NCBI GenBank assembly: GCA_016648135.1
Contig: JADDOH010002066.1
Location: 62,001 to 126,000 of the forward strand
Origin: Agrypnia vestita
Lineage: Eukaryota; Arthropoda; Insecta; Trichoptera; Phryganeidae
DNA length: 64,000 nt
Direction of reading: 5' to 3'
In this document: positions 11,159-23,544 of the stretch, piece after piece
Position numbering within the stretch: position 1 is the stretch's first letter
Layout of the letters: each line of letters starts with the position of its first letter
The notes under the pieces: model-generated
Databases searched by the model: none
What the model was told of the DNA's origin: nothing
What the model saw: the letters and a program-made list of their open reading frames with translations, nothing else
Made by a program: the position numbers and the translations under genes

Positions 11159-11500
11159 TACATACTTGGGAGTTAAATGGTACAATAAATTGTTGTTGCA
11201 AAATAAATTTCAAGAAAGGAACAATCCAAAATACGAACAGTTTAAGAAAGAAGTCAAATCCTTGATTTTGGAGAACGATGTATTGTAACATTGTGTAACA
11301 TTGCCTATATGTCTCAATTGCCCATATGTCTGTATTAAAAAAAAATACTATTTCTAAATGGTTTCTGCTTATGTACTCCAATTTGGCTTGTAAATACTCT
11401 TCCCATAAGCTCGAGCTTTGGCTCATATTATGGGGAGTAGTCTTTAAAATGTTATAACATTTATTATGTATCTACTGTATAAATAAATAAATAAATTTAT
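11159..11500 (+). pseudogene. LINE C-terminal fragment, 3' part, with 3'UTR and tail
   Basis: After the mariner the frame reads YLGVKWYNKLLLQNKF, then YEQFKKEVKSLILEND, and stops at TAA 11285-11287. A G-x-x-WYN block followed by FKK-x-VK-x-L is the usual C-terminal end of Jockey/CR1-type ORF2. The 3'UTR contains a hairpin (CCCATAA...TTATGGGG, about 11402-11434) and ends in an (AAAT)n tail at about 11481-11500. An antisense 113-codon frame over this region is a shadow. Confidence 0.6.
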
Positions 11501-12749
11501 ACGGTTCGTATCGGTTATCGGTTATTGTTTAAATATCGAAACAGGTCAACGACCGTAATATGAACCATTAATTTTTGTATGTAAAATTAGATGTTTAAAT
11601 ATATACGTGTTTTTAAATAATACAATATTTTATTTCTTTAAGTAACACAATTTACGCGTATTATTTTTTTGTAAGACGATGTTAACTCATTTCGAATTTA
11701 CGTCATCCGCTGTCAAGAGAGAAGAGCGGTTAAATAAACGTTTGTCATATTTTTATATGAAAACTTAATCTGACAAAATGCAAAAATATTCCAGCGCCCC
11801 GTTGTTTTGAAAATAAAAATATAATTTACGTCTTCGTTTGAGAGCGGACATCAACATCATTTGTAAGTTTTATGAAATGAATCTACATTTCTGACACGTT
11901 GACATGATTCGCAGATTGAAAGTTTGAATATGTTTCTCGGTGTGATTTTCAATCTATATTTATGTACGCCATTAGAGAATGGACAGGCGGCGAATATGTT
12001 GATTTACATCTTGTGTCAAAATATAGAACAACACAGAAATAACCCGTCAATAAAGACGGGATATTAATATTCTTCGGACCATAATTTATAATTCTTTTAA
12101 CGAAAATACACCAAGTCGATAGGTATAACGGTAAAGCATTCTCCCGGCAAGACAATATTGCGGAATTTCGGTAGGAACCAAATATTCCTCCTTATTCTTA
12201 AGTTGTGTAACTATGCCTAAAGTTTCTATGAGAAATGTCTAGACTTGTGTCAAATGTCATTAACGTCAAAATTGACAAAGTGTACAATGCTGTATAAAAG
12301 CAGTCAAGGCACAATTGTTATGATAACGCACATGTATGAGAATAAATTCAACTTTTTTACATAGATTGAATTTCTTCTTTTTATCATTTTAAGTTATTTA
12401 TCTGAAAACTTTTCTAATTATTGCCAAAAAATAACAAATACTATATGTACTTAAAGAAGATATAAATATAAATACTGTCTCACAGCAAGACTATTTTAAA
12501 AAATAAATTATGAAGTCAATCAATATTATATATTTTGTGATAAATTGTAATTTATTAGATTCCACTATTGGATAAAATGGTTGAGCCAATCTCCTTTAGC
12601 AAATACCTCTGCCTAGTTAAAAAAACATAATAATATAATGAAATTATTTGAAAAAATAAATGTAAAAAATATCACTTTACTCAGTATGTAAGCTTAAATA
12701 AAAATATTACTTTGATATTGCAGATATCCCATAGAAATTTGTGATTTTT

Positions 12750-12905
12750 TTTTCTTTAAAATAGAGATGCGAACACGGAATATGTGTCGCTTTAATAATC
12801 TTACTATTTTCAAACTAAGCTAAACGTGTTGTACTATGAAACCAATCACCGATCATCAGATCACTAGACGAGCGTCATGACCACCACACCAACAAGCTAC
12901 TCAAC
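12750..12905 (-). mobile_element. tRNA-derived SINE, family 2 (diverged copy)
   Basis: Contains the body motif AGAGATGCGAACACGGAA and a tRNA-like right end whose minus strand reads TTGGTGTGGTGGTCATGACG. The segment holding GATCATCAGATCACTAGACG matches the copy at 3345-3515. It has lost about 40 bases around the B box. Confidence 0.65.
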
Positions 12906-14143
12906 AAATAAAACACTTTCTCATGAAATTAATAAGATATACCTATATATCGTACAACTATATAGTAGTAATAATGATGATAATTAATACTCTGCATTAC
13001 TGTGTAGACTTGTGTTTAAATTGTTTAAATTAAGTATATTTTAAATAATATTCACAATACCTAAATAATACCTTATTATGCGCGCGTGAAAAATGAATTC
13101 TAAAAAGCATGCAATTTTCATGAATTCCATTTCATCCAAATATAGCGTTGGAATATTTTCCATAATTTAACAATAAAATAATTTATTCGTTTGTTTTCTA
13201 GTGTCGGAATAAGAGTGGATCTAAAAATTATAATATCTCAATCAGCGAACTAAGCGGCCGGTTATATTTTAATCTCGCCCATAAACTAACCCCTCTATTA
13301 ATACAGAGTTCGGAAACATAAATCCGAATATTATGAGACCACAAATCGGCCTCGCAGAGAGCCGCAAGACGCATGAAACACGAAAAAGTCGATATAATAC
13401 TAGTAATAGGCTAGAACACAATATTTTCATGGGCAGCTCGTAGATTATAAATTAATTTATTTATATAGCAGAAATATTATTTCTTCTTGATATTAAACTT
13501 TTAAAAACAGCTTACTACGCCATCTGACAGTCGATCATTGAACTATTTCGTTGATCATTGAACTCCGCTAAATTCAGTAGATCATGTTCTATTTTTTTTT
13601 AATACTATTCAGGCATCTTTAGTGATCTTGTATCCAAACCCTTGGTTTTCGCTAACTAATTTAAAAACATAACTCAAGGAGGGTCTAGTCTGGAGACCCA
13701 GCATAGGAAAACTGCCATTCTGGGCGCATATACGTCGAATTAACAGCGAGTATTTACCCGCACTTTGTTACTGCACCAGAACAAATTAAATAACGCGAAT
13801 GGATAGTACGCCTTCTGATCAAATGTGCAATACACTATGTCATAACTTGGCATACTAGAGTACTTGCATGAAGTACTTGCATAGAATGACTGCAATTAAC
13901 TTTACAATTGCTGCCTAGAAAACAATTTTAAAAATAATCCTGAAACACCAATTACCCAAGGACAGATAAGATTTTCAATAAATTAGACGTTTTTGATGTG
14001 AGACTATGGATTAACCAGAGCTTACTTATACAAACGCGAACACAATTCAAAGAAACTCAATTCCTAGACGCAAATACAAAGATTCTCTTCAAGAGCGAGA
14101 ACCACTTTTGGACAAATAAGTTTTAGACACCTGGGGCCTAAAC

Positions 14144-14737
14144 AAGAGATGAGTCGTTCGCGAACGAACGGGTCTTAATAAACGAGCCGGATATACTGAA
14201 CTGGTAAGAAAGTTCCCAATTTTCGACCAATCTAGTTCGAATGAACTAGGTTGATCGAAATAAGGAACAAGCCCGATATAATCGTAACAAGAGCATTTCG
14301 GAAAGAAATGTAAAAACCATACTCTTATTATGATAACAATAATATTGTTATAATTATAATAATATTATATAATATTATAATATATAATATTATCACCAAA
14401 CATAAGCCTTTAAGGGCTTTTACTAAAAAAATTACTTGATACATGTCAACATCTTAACATACATATTACATCTTGTAAAATTAGCACCATAACAAAAAAA
14501 TCGATAACTACGGCGTACATTTTTTAATAATACAATTGTAGAAATCCTTTTGCTGAAATCATTTTTACAACGTATTTAATTTCGAACGATGAACATTGAG
14601 ACCGACATGACTAAAATGAGCCATTGTGCCATGTGAACGATATCGTTCGAATGAACGAATCTTTTAGACCCGTTCTTTTTAGTGAAACAGATTCACTGAT
14701 ATATATGCTCTGTCTGAACGAGTCTTACCCACATCTA
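14144..14737. mobile_element. hAT-type non-autonomous element with 8 bp target duplication
   Basis: GCCTAAAC occurs directly on both sides (14136-14143 and 14738-14745). Just inside, AAGAGATGAGTCGTTCGCGA at the left is matched in inverted, gapped form at the right, where the complement reads TAGATGTGGGTAAGACTCGT. An 8 bp duplication and imperfect short inverted ends are hallmarks of hAT transposons. The 594 bp inside carry no transposase. Subterminal repeats of GTTCG/CGAAC occur near both ends, plus an A+T palindrome near 14340-14395. Confidence 0.8.
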
Positions 14738-14860
14738 GCCTAAACTGTCAATGTTAGAAAATTTATATAAAATTTACGTAGGTATCCGAAGAATTCAAAA
14801 ACAATACTTAAAATTTCGTGGAGAGAGATGGGTCGACCATTTATCCAAACAAACTGAAAT

Positions 14861-14911
14861 CGCTTCTGAAATTGGGCCTCCTGGCCTGTTGAAGCGTAAA
14901 AAAAAAAAAAA
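14861..14911 (+). mobile_element. SINE family 1, 3' end only
   Basis: CTGAAATTGGGCCTCCTGGC and CCTGTTGAAGCGT match the 3' body of family 1 (CCTGTTGAAGCGTAGGTAAT at 23682-23701), followed by an A-rich tail of about 15 bases. The tRNA head is absent. Confidence 0.55.
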
Positions 14912-14999
14912 ATTTTTTAAAAAAAAACTCGATTGTCGTTTGCCAGGTAACAAATTATAGTAATCAAGTTTACAAGTAAACTTTGTTTATTAGTGACAG

Positions 15000-17990
15000 A
15001 GTGTAGACGAAGAATAATCAGTTTTTTAAACCAAATTGTGATTTGCCTACCATCTGTATGCACGTAATTAAGTTCTGATTATAAACATTACCTGTTTCAA
15101 TACAGTTTTCTAGCAAAACAGGCGTAGGCACACACATAACATTGCGGTGGTATAAATTATGAATCGTATTAGTTATTTATTTACGTATTAGTTGTGTTAT
15201 ATAGCCAATTGTCAAATAAGCACTAATAGTGAATTATAATAATAATAATAGTGAATTATAATAATATAATAAGTCATAGTAAAGTATTTATTTCTAGCAC
15301 TGTTATAAAGGAGGATCAGGTTATTTGTATGTATAGGTAAAATAAAAATGAATTATAGTAATAATTAAATCGTAAGGTTTTTACCAAATCTGCAAATGCG
15401 AGAAAATAACTGACCTGAAACAAAAGAAAAATAACACGTTAATACTTTATATTTAAACAAAAGAGTATGGAGGTTGTACAAAAACATGGATTGTACCAAT
15501 AAATGAGGCAGATTGAAAACACCTAGCGATCAAAATAAATGCATACAAAAATTTTCTACAAACATTGAGTGTAATCTCTATCAAAAGTGAAATATTTCCT
15601 ACATCAAAAGTGATAGTATAAACCACTATTGTATGTAAGATTTTTTTACTCACTAAAGTTCTGACTGCATGCGTCTGCTCCGTAGTGTTGGGATGCTGCG
15701 ATCCCAAGTAGCATCACGTGTATCGGTACATTGTCTCATCTGCCGGATCTGCCTTAAGTTGGACCTCTTTACCATAAATATAGGAAGCGCACATGTTAAT
15801 AATAAGCGGCGGAAAAAGCTCACAGCGAAGGGTTGCGGACAAAAATAGGCGCTTAAAGAAGTCCCACCCTTTGTTTAAAGTATAGGAATTTAGGAGTTAA
15901 ATGATCCGTGACAGACTCCGCAATCCAAGACGAACGCAAGGGGTAAGGCATCCAAACTGCTACAAATTGTTTAATGCTAACGTTATTTGAATCATTCCAA
16001 TGCGCTTCTAAATCTGTGCAAGAGATTTTTAATCCTTAGACTTTTTTATATATTTTATTTTTATTTAAGATACACATACAGAGACATTGATAATATATAC
16101 ATGTTAAATGAGCAAAACAAATTTTTATGTCAACTCTCCGATTGAGAGTGTCAGCAGCAAGCATTTATAATAAAAAGGAATGCACATTATAAAAAAAAGA
16201 GATAATAAAAATAGTACCCGGGTGGATAATAAAACGGACAGTAAAAGAGGCATTAAAAATAATTGCATACATCAGTTTTGAAATACAGTAGAAGCGGCTA
16301 CTGGAAGGTGTGTATATTGGTGTGGACATTAAAGTTGTTTAAAGAACTGATAAACACATCCACCCCATCCAAGCCCTGACGACAAAACTGATCATACCGA
16401 TTACATAACTGGTTACCTGCAAAAAAATTTCTTCTAAAATGTCTTTTTCAATTGAATATTGTGTTTAAAACCTGTTTGAATTTATATGTCGTAAAAAATA
16501 TGAAGGGCAGTAAAATTTCATTTTGAATATTACTTTGCGTCTAAAGCAGAAAAAATGCACTATAACTTTTTATATTCTTATGTGCTTTTTTGAGAAAATT
16601 GGCTCGAGAATGTCATGGTCCTGGATAGTTCTAATCATTGAATGATGATGATGATAAACTCCTATAATTATATCAACTAGATATGAAACGTTTTATATTC
16701 ACAGGATAGTCAGTGAAGAAGGTTATCCGTATATTCTACAATCTGAAGGGTTGACTTTTCATCTTTTCTACAATTTTCTTTATTTGAACCTACGTATCTG
16801 GTTCAGATAATTCCCCCTTATATACTTTATACTAAGCACAATTTATATTAATAACTCACAAGAGATTCGTAGTGATTCATGTATTTCATATTTAAATAAA
16901 CGTTTGAGAATCCGTTCCATATAAAAAATTCAACATTCAATGGGTATCATACGAAATGGAAACATATGGAAACGTAGTGATAAATTGCTAAGGGTATGAT
17001 TTTGCATCCGGGCATATGCTAAACCCATGTTCTTATTTTTTTACGAAAGTCACGTTTAAATATATTTCTTTGGAAAATAAAATAAAACGTTTTTTGGTAA
17101 AATTAAAATAGCGAAATGCACAGCTTTTTGACGACAATATACTAAATAAAATAAAAGAGAATAATCTTAATCACGCGTGGATATTAATAAACTTAAATAA
17201 TTTTCGATTTTTGTCCATCGGTCACACTTTTAATAATGGCCCGCAAGTGTAAGTCGCACGCACATATATATCTTCAATTAAAATAATTCTATAATCGTCT
17301 GGCATTTTGTCACTTGACTGGATATGGAAAAACATTGCTTACTGGACGTTAAATTTTTTCACATGAATCAACTGAGCTTTGCTTATTCAACCTGAGTAGG
17401 TATCTAATTTAAATGTGTTCATTTAGAATTAAATTCTATACCAGAAGGTTTTAAATAACAATAGTATTGTAGATAATAAATCAAAGAGATCGTTTTTTGA
17501 TGCTATTGTCATTTAGACTTGTACATAAAATATCAGATTCTATTATTCAACAGTTCCACCTTCCTAGAAATTGAACTCGCAATACAATTACTGTTGCATC
17601 TATAGATTGTAGAGTGCGTTAGAGACATTCCCACACAAATACATCTTCGAAATGTAAAGCGAAGGTTCCTCTAAGATTCAAAGCCAATGAAAATAAGGAC
17701 ATGACAATATTTTCCCTCAATTTCTTTCTATCAATATGTTGATTCTCAAATTTTTATGTATTACTTCAAAATAAACGGGTCTATTCTCACTGGATTGCTA
17801 TCATAAGAATTATATCGTCTTCATACAAGGAAAGTGACTTGCTGACAAAGTGTTATGTAGGTATTCACAATTGCGATTATTTTTGTGTGTGTAGAAATGT
17901 TAGTAGTAACTAATAATAATAAACCTTACTAATAATATTTAAGAAATTTTTATGAATCAATTAAAAAAATATATACATACAGAAAAATTA
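15000..17990. other. stretch with no gene seen
   Basis: A+T-rich sequence with a slightly G+C-richer part at about 15660-15850 (around GGGATGCTGCGATCCCAAGT, itself a small inverted repeat). No protein similarity, SINE head or terminal repeat was recognised. Candidate function unknown. Confidence 0.45.
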
Positions 17991-17999
17991 AATCACCGA

Positions 18000-18095
18000 A
18001 AAAATATTTTAGCTGCTACCGGAATTCGAACCATGGACCTTCACTCTATCCGGGAGCGGCGCGTTATCTAGTTTCGTCACGACAGCCTAGTACAT
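18000..18095 (-). mobile_element. tRNA-derived SINE, family 3 (head)
   Basis: Minus strand: CTGTCGTGACGAAACTAGAT, CGCTCCCGGATAGAGTGAAG, then a B box in CATGGTTCGAATTCCG. The CCCGGATAGA segment is shared with 6655-6740. The A box is poorly preserved. Confidence 0.5.
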
Positions 18096-18947
18096 TGACG
18101 TCAATTTTTCTATATTATATGTAGTTCTATTATTAATTGTTAATATATTATTTCCGCTTTATGTGATGGTAGAAATATTCATTTTTGATAAATGTCTTGA
18201 CATTTTCCAAAGAAAATACATACATAAATAAGGATAGGTAGTAATTACCAGAGTTTTCGTCCTGATATTATGGAGAATATAATTTTAATGAATATTCCAT
18301 ACCTAAGTATATAAATATAAATCATTCAACATTTTTTTTTTTTATATTATTGATGATTTTTTTTCAATTTTCCAAGTATGCGTCGATCACGCGCAAGCTC
18401 TGTTTACACTCAGCTTTGCACACGTGCTACAGGGAACCAAAAATAGTCCGCACTCACCTTATAGTTAAACCCTTTATTCCAATTACCACAATAAATTTTA
18501 TGTCTCCATCTGTCCAACAAAAAATACTTCTCCTTCTCAAATGACGCACCGAGCACTAAACACATATGAATTGGTTTTTAAAAATACCCCCTTCATCTTT
18601 CATTTCTCATCTCTTCAAATGCGAAAGCAGAGCAGACGCGAGACCAATCTCGATGCTTCAAATATGTAATTATTTTTAAAACTCTCTTTCAAAATAATGA
18701 AAATATAATTATTTTACCGAATTTACTAAAGTAATCAAATACCCCATCAGAAATGTAATTTTAACTATTTATTTATTTCTCAGTATTTTGAGTCTGTTAA
18801 AAATTTTCAAGAACTCAATACTGGATTTTATCTCCAGGGGGACATCATTAATCAAGGCATATTGTAACTGTCTCATAGAGACGATGGTCTAAAAGAAAAT
18901 TATTGAATATGAATAATATTCAAACCCGATGAAGAAATGTAATATTC

Positions 18948-18989
18948 AACCCTGAAGAAGGCTCAGCTGTGAGCTGAAACTAATTGGTT
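18948..18989 (+). ncRNA. hammerhead-like ribozyme motif H12
   Basis: Plus strand order: AACC, CTGAAGA, extra A, stem II GGCTCA-GCTG-TGAGCT (6 pairs, one G-T), GAAA, weak stem III ACTAAT, T, then GGTT, which pairs with AACC. It sits about 45 bases before A+T-rich sequence ending TAAACAAAGAGTTATTTTAT, resembling the ends of other units of this family. Stem III is the weak point. Confidence 0.45.
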
Positions 18990-20044
18990 AAAAGGTCAAT
19001 AAAAACGTGTTAAACAAAGAGTTATTTTATTTAAAGATAAATATATACATTTTAGTGCTTAGATTTGACTATTACACAGCCTTGGTAAAGTTATTTTGTC
19101 TCGATTTAAATTTTCTGAGGCTGGCTGCTTTCTGCATTAATAAATTCAATGAATCTTTAGAAATCCCCGTGACGCGCGACTCCCGATGTATTCCCGCGGG
19201 TAAAAGCAACGTATAGACGAACCCGTTAATATTTTATTCCTAGCAATTATGATTTTTTTGAGATTCATTTGAGTTTTACAGCCAAGTTCCTATTGGTGGA
19301 GCGCGGTGTTAACGTTTTACAGATTGTTTTCGCTACATTTGTTTTGATATACGGAAGCGCTGGCTGCGTATTTACCTCGCCCGGGTTATTGTCGATATGT
19401 GACACTTTCAAATATAAACTAAAGGTGATCCTCTTTTATAATTTTTAAACTAGAATTTCACGTGGGATAGGCGGCCGCTTAATGTCGGACATTTCTGCAT
19501 GTTTTGATAATTCGTATTTTTCATGATTTATGATTAATTCATTAGGTGTGACTTAACGAGTCATTCAGTGACTCAAAATTGAAAATGTGTTAATTTTTGA
19601 ATTTTTTTGAATGAAATTTTAATGTGGGTTTTTATAAAAATAAATATTTATTACAATTTTCAAATTATGCAACACAAAAGATATTCACGGAAGTTTAGAA
19701 TTTTTAGGATATTTAGCCGTTAATACACGACCCTTTTGCCAACATTTTGGATCCCATTGTCGACCTGATCATGGACCCTGTAAAGGAATTAAAAAAATAT
19801 TGGCTAGGAAAGTTGTACATGCCAGAATGAAAACTCTAATCAAAATATACACAATAGAAAAATAATTCATATATCTAGAGAGCATCCCTTTATTTCAACA
19901 GGTATTTCTAACAACTTGTTTTTTTTTATTCGACAATTAACGCAATCTTCTATAGAATTTATTAAACCATTAAACTTTTAACTATACTTTTATATTTCTC
20001 TACTTCTCTACGCCATTACTTTTTTAACCTTATTATACAATATT

Positions 20045-20120
20045 AATAAAAAGAAAACACTTAGTATAAAATCACTATTTATTGAATAATCAACATGTTT
20101 CGGGGCCACGTTGATTATAC
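20045..20120 (-). mobile_element. half hammerhead-bearing terminal fragment
   Basis: On the plus strand, AATCAACATGTTTCGGGGCC matches the stem III/GAAA/stem II half of the motifs at 7505 and 56564, but the sequence then turns into an unrelated ATTATACAGTTGATTATT inverted repeat. It is read as a broken copy, joined to other sequence inside stem II. Confidence 0.45.
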
Positions 20121-20764
20121 AGTTGATTATTTTATCAGAATATAACATATACTAAAAATTAAAATTGAAAGTACCATGTTAAAATAATTGAATAACAACA
20201 ATAAAATATTAAAAAAGAACAGTGTTTTTTTTAAAGTAAATTGTAAGTAAAGAAACTGACAGATTTTGAAATAATTGTAATAAGTTTAGGCTAATCGTTT
20301 ATAATATTATTGAAAAAAATATATCTCATGAGGCCATTCAGTCATAAAAGGCCCACAAACTGGAGCAATTTTCACAATTTAAAAAAAATCGTATGTTTGG
20401 TAATTTATAAATTGATAAAATAATTTAGTTTGTGTCATTTTAACAAGATATCCGTTCTTAAAATATATGGAAATTGATTAACACATTTTAAAGATATATT
20501 TCCATACAAAAATGAACAAAAAGAAACGTGAGAAAAGATATAGTAAAAAACGACGATCTCCTTAAAAAAATAACTTTTTTCACATTTATTTTCTACGACA
20601 TGTAATATATTTTTTATGGCAACGTAATTACACACAAAGTGGTGCATTCGCGTTTCAAGTAAACATGAGAACCGTTTGACGTCAATAATGTGTCTTAGAA
20701 CAGATTTGTATCAATATGATCTTGGCTGCAAAATGTCAATAAGATTTTGCGAGATTAAACTGTC

Positions 20765-20965
20765 GGATGTGATAACTGACAGCGGCGACACGCAGCGGCC
20801 GGCGTGGGAACCGAGGAAAATGGCGCCAGTCCCATGGAAAACTGGCGCGCAAATCATACGAGCCACTCTTCTATTTTGTATATTCAAATCGCCCTTGGCG
20901 ATTTTCACTTCCGGTCGGTCTTGTCTTTCCGTGGTCGTGTTGCAGAGAAATTTCAACGGTGTGTT
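20765..20965. other. G+C-rich island, candidate regulatory element
   Basis: Rich in CpG and CGCC/GGCG motifs (GGCGACACGCAGCGGCCGGC, TGGCGCCAGT, CTGGCGCGCAAATC). Three overlapping frames on both strands stay open for 60-100 codons, as expected for short CpG-rich sequence, and none resembles a protein. A promoter or an enhancer is possible; no TATA or initiator is clear. Confidence 0.35.
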
Positions 20966-21189
20966 ATTAAAGAGGTGAAAATATAATATTATATACTCTA
21001 TAGAAGGGCTAGTCCAGAATATTTTACATGATGTAATTAATAATCAAAAACGCTTTAATGTCAGTGTGTTTTAATCAACAGAATTTTGAACAAAAATTTT
21101 TTTCGCATGGTTTTTTTAAAGCGAATGAATATATAATAAATACCAAAATATTAGTTATGTTAGTATATAACCACTTACGAAGATTATAA

Positions 21190-21229
21190 GTCTACTGGTT
21201 TCGAGATATACCCGTCTCTTCGTCAGGAC
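21190..21229 (-). ncRNA. hammerhead-like ribozyme motif H3
   Basis: Minus strand: GTC, CTGACGA, extra A, stem II GAGA...TCTC around an internal GGGTATA region, GAAA, stem III ACCAGT, A, then GAC, which pairs with GTC. Stem III differs from the usual ACATGT but keeps its two outer pairs, which supports selection on pairing in the ancestor. Confidence 0.5.
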
Positions 21230-22479
21230 AACCACTACAATAGCATTGGCACTAGCAAGAGACGGGTAATATTTTTCGTAATTTGATTATCAAAAGATGC
21301 CATTAAATGTCACTTCTGACAAGTTACCTACATAGATAGAAGATGATCTAAATAAGTAAATGCCAGTAGAAAACATTCATATGATTTGGCTACTTTGGCG
21401 TTTTTTCTTACTGCCAGCAAAGATAACGTCCACTACTTTCACTCGATATAGCTAGATAATAAAAAAAATGAATTTTCAATCATTGGAAAGGTAGATTGTA
21501 TCAGTAAAAAAAAAATGATTTATTGATCACCTAATTATTAACACCCGCAGTGCAATATTAAAGTAAGAAAACTTACACATAACTTTAAAGTACTGAGAAA
21601 TACATTGGATACATTAAAACGTTGCTATATATATAATTAAGCCAATGTGACGTTTATGCATTCTGAGATGAATGAATTAATTTGTCAATTTTTCATATAA
21701 ATAATTGAGATATACTAAAAAAAATATTGCCGTTCATCTGGAAAGTCTACCTAGTAATAATTTAAAATATTTTTTATAAATCTTGTCTGCAATTTTTTTT
21801 TTAAAACAGTTTCATTCGTTTATCTCAGAATGTACTAAAACGGCACATAGGCTTAATTATATATACAGCGACGAAAAACTGTCTGTAATATTTTTGTACG
21901 ATCATAATATGCAGAATTATCGGGTTTTTAATTTATTAACTAGATATAATATGCAGAATGCAGTTACCTGCCACAAGACCACTTTAGAAGTAGGTACTAC
22001 TAAATTATTTTTAAAAATGAAAAAAAAACTAACTTCTAATATGCTCATCCGCATTTTTATTTCAACATTAACTCAAATTAAAATATTTTTTGATTATAAT
22101 TAATAAACAATGATACAAATTTTAGCTTCGTTAGACAAAAAATCATACATTTGTACAAATAACAAATCTCTGTTAAATATTAATAGTTAGTGATGTGAAA
22201 TAGACTCATTGTCATCCTATTTTCTAAATTGGATCTTATCTTCGTAAATTTTTCAGAAAGGGTCGAAAAATGTATACTTTCAACATATTTCATACAATAT
22301 ATTACTTCAATGATAACACATCATAAGTAGATGCTCTAGAACATAGGTAGAGAAATACTATTACATTATTTTATGAGTTTCTGCGAGCAGACGTACAAAC
22401 TAAAACTTATTATAACTTTTACAACGGATCTCATTTATTATGTCCATCAAAAGGTGTTCTGCTAATAACAAAAATATTA

Positions 22480-22620
22480 CTCACTAGGGTGGGGGATGAC
22501 TGGTCCAGCATTATGTCTAAACCATCACCACCCCTGAGATGAAGAGCGAGGGTCTGGGGTGGATTAGGGCCGAGAAAAGTCGGTGGATTAACTCACCCTT
22601 AACAGGTAATGCGTTTTTAA
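22480..22620. other. short G-rich island
   Basis: GGGTGGGGGATGACTGGTCC and a run around GGGTCTGGGGTGGATTAGGG stand out from the A+T-rich surroundings. No coding or repeat assignment was possible. Confidence 0.3.
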
Positions 22621-22918
22621 AAGTACATAATAATAATAATATACGAGCGTATTTTATCGACTAATATGTTCGGGTTTTGCGTTGATTCATGGTGACGTCA
22701 TACAATGATCAAATATTGAAGCAAGATAATACTTTTAATATTATTTACGTTTAGGTATACTTATAATTATTATTACTCCAATAAAATTTACGAAAATTAA
22801 TAAAAACTGTTCGAAGAATATATTTTCTTCTTCTGTATGAAGGCTTGAACTTTGTGGTGACATTATTATTAAAATAAATCACAAATTACCTTGTTTTCAC
22901 CACTATATTAGATTAAAA

Positions 22919-22959
22919 AATCTACATGTTTCGAGAAAAATGTTCTCTTCCTCAGGATT
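22919..22959 (-). ncRNA. hammerhead-like motif H4 (left arm copy)
   Basis: Minus strand: CTGAGGA, extra A, stem II GAGAA...TTCTC, GAAA, ACATGT, A, GATT. The core base at position 8 region is unchanged but the sequence differs from the right-arm motif at three places, so one arm has diverged. Confidence 0.45.
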
Positions 22960-22972
22960 ATTGGTACACAAT

Positions 22973-23013
22973 AATCCTGATGAAGAGAACATTGTTCTCG
23001 AAACATGTAGATT
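22973..23013 (+). ncRNA. hammerhead-like motif H5 (right arm copy)
   Basis: Plus strand: stem I strand AATC (22973-22976), CTGATGA (22977-22983), extra A, stem II GAGAAC-ATT-GTTCTC (six perfect pairs), GAAA (23000-23003), ACATGT, A, then GATT (23010-23013), which pairs with AATC. It is the most complete example in the window: every conserved hammerhead position is present except for the additional A after CTGATGA. Confidence 0.55.
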
Positions 23014-23544
23014 TTTTAATCTAATATAGTGGTGAAAACAAAGTAATTTGTGTTTTATTTTAATAAATTAAAAAGAGCACTTGCGTGATACGGACCAATA
23101 GCAGTTAAATTAATTGTGTATACATGGATGTTCACAGAATATATAGAATATCGTTTAACATATTTCTCTATGTAACCATGTCCGTCACTAATGTAACAAT
23201 ATTTGTGGCTAATGCTGCCAAGACGCGATGCGCTAAATAACGCTGTTTTCACAGCCTTAACTCGCGGCTGAAACGGCGTTGATGAAACTAACCATAGCAG
23301 ATGGCATTATTACCACGCGAACACAAATATATTACGAATTCCAAATAATTTTATTTATTGTGAATGTTAAAAATTGGCAATTAGTGAAAAACTGACGTAA
23401 ACTAAATAGAATTTCAGCAATAAGATTAATAAATATGGTTAGTTCATTAATATTTTTAAGTATGTTTAAAAGGATTTAGTTTATTAATTAACAATTCACA
23501 ACTTCTAGTCCAGGAAATAATTTCAAAAAATGAGTCAATTCTCA

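Larger units (their letters stand above)
22866..23066. mobile_element. 200 bp near-perfect palindrome, Penelope-like terminal foldback
   Basis: The whole segment is self-complementary about a centre at 22966 with a 5-base loop (22964-22968). Pairing parts include TTGTTTTCACCACTATATTA with its complement at the right, GATTAAAAAATCTACATG, and CAGGATTATTG/CAATAATCCTG at the centre. Only a few positions mismatch. It contains opposed copies of the hammerhead-like motif (H4 and H5). TTTGTGGTGACATTATTATT lies just outside the left edge, as in the related unit at 56485. A palindrome this good suggests a recent origin or ongoing gene conversion between arms. Confidence 0.85.

Noticed and set aside
11085..11426. 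113-codon minus-strand frame
   Set aside because: Antisense to the LINE C-terminal coding fragment and its 3'UTR; a shadow frame.
12285..12370. LTR-like promoter and polyadenylation pair (GTATAAAAGCAGTC, then AATAAA)
   Set aside because: A TATA-like box and AATAAA occur within 60 bases, but no TG...CA ends, primer-binding site or second LTR was found.
13980..14135. Possible coding remnant upstream of the hAT element
   Set aside because: A frame reading WINQSLL hinted at a LINE, but it is too short and lacks further blocks.
21783..22103. 106-codon open frame on the plus strand
   Set aside because: Composition is Lys/Phe/Asn/Ile-rich as expected for A+T-rich DNA, it has no recognisable motif, and it begins in a polyT stretch. 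Treated as chance.
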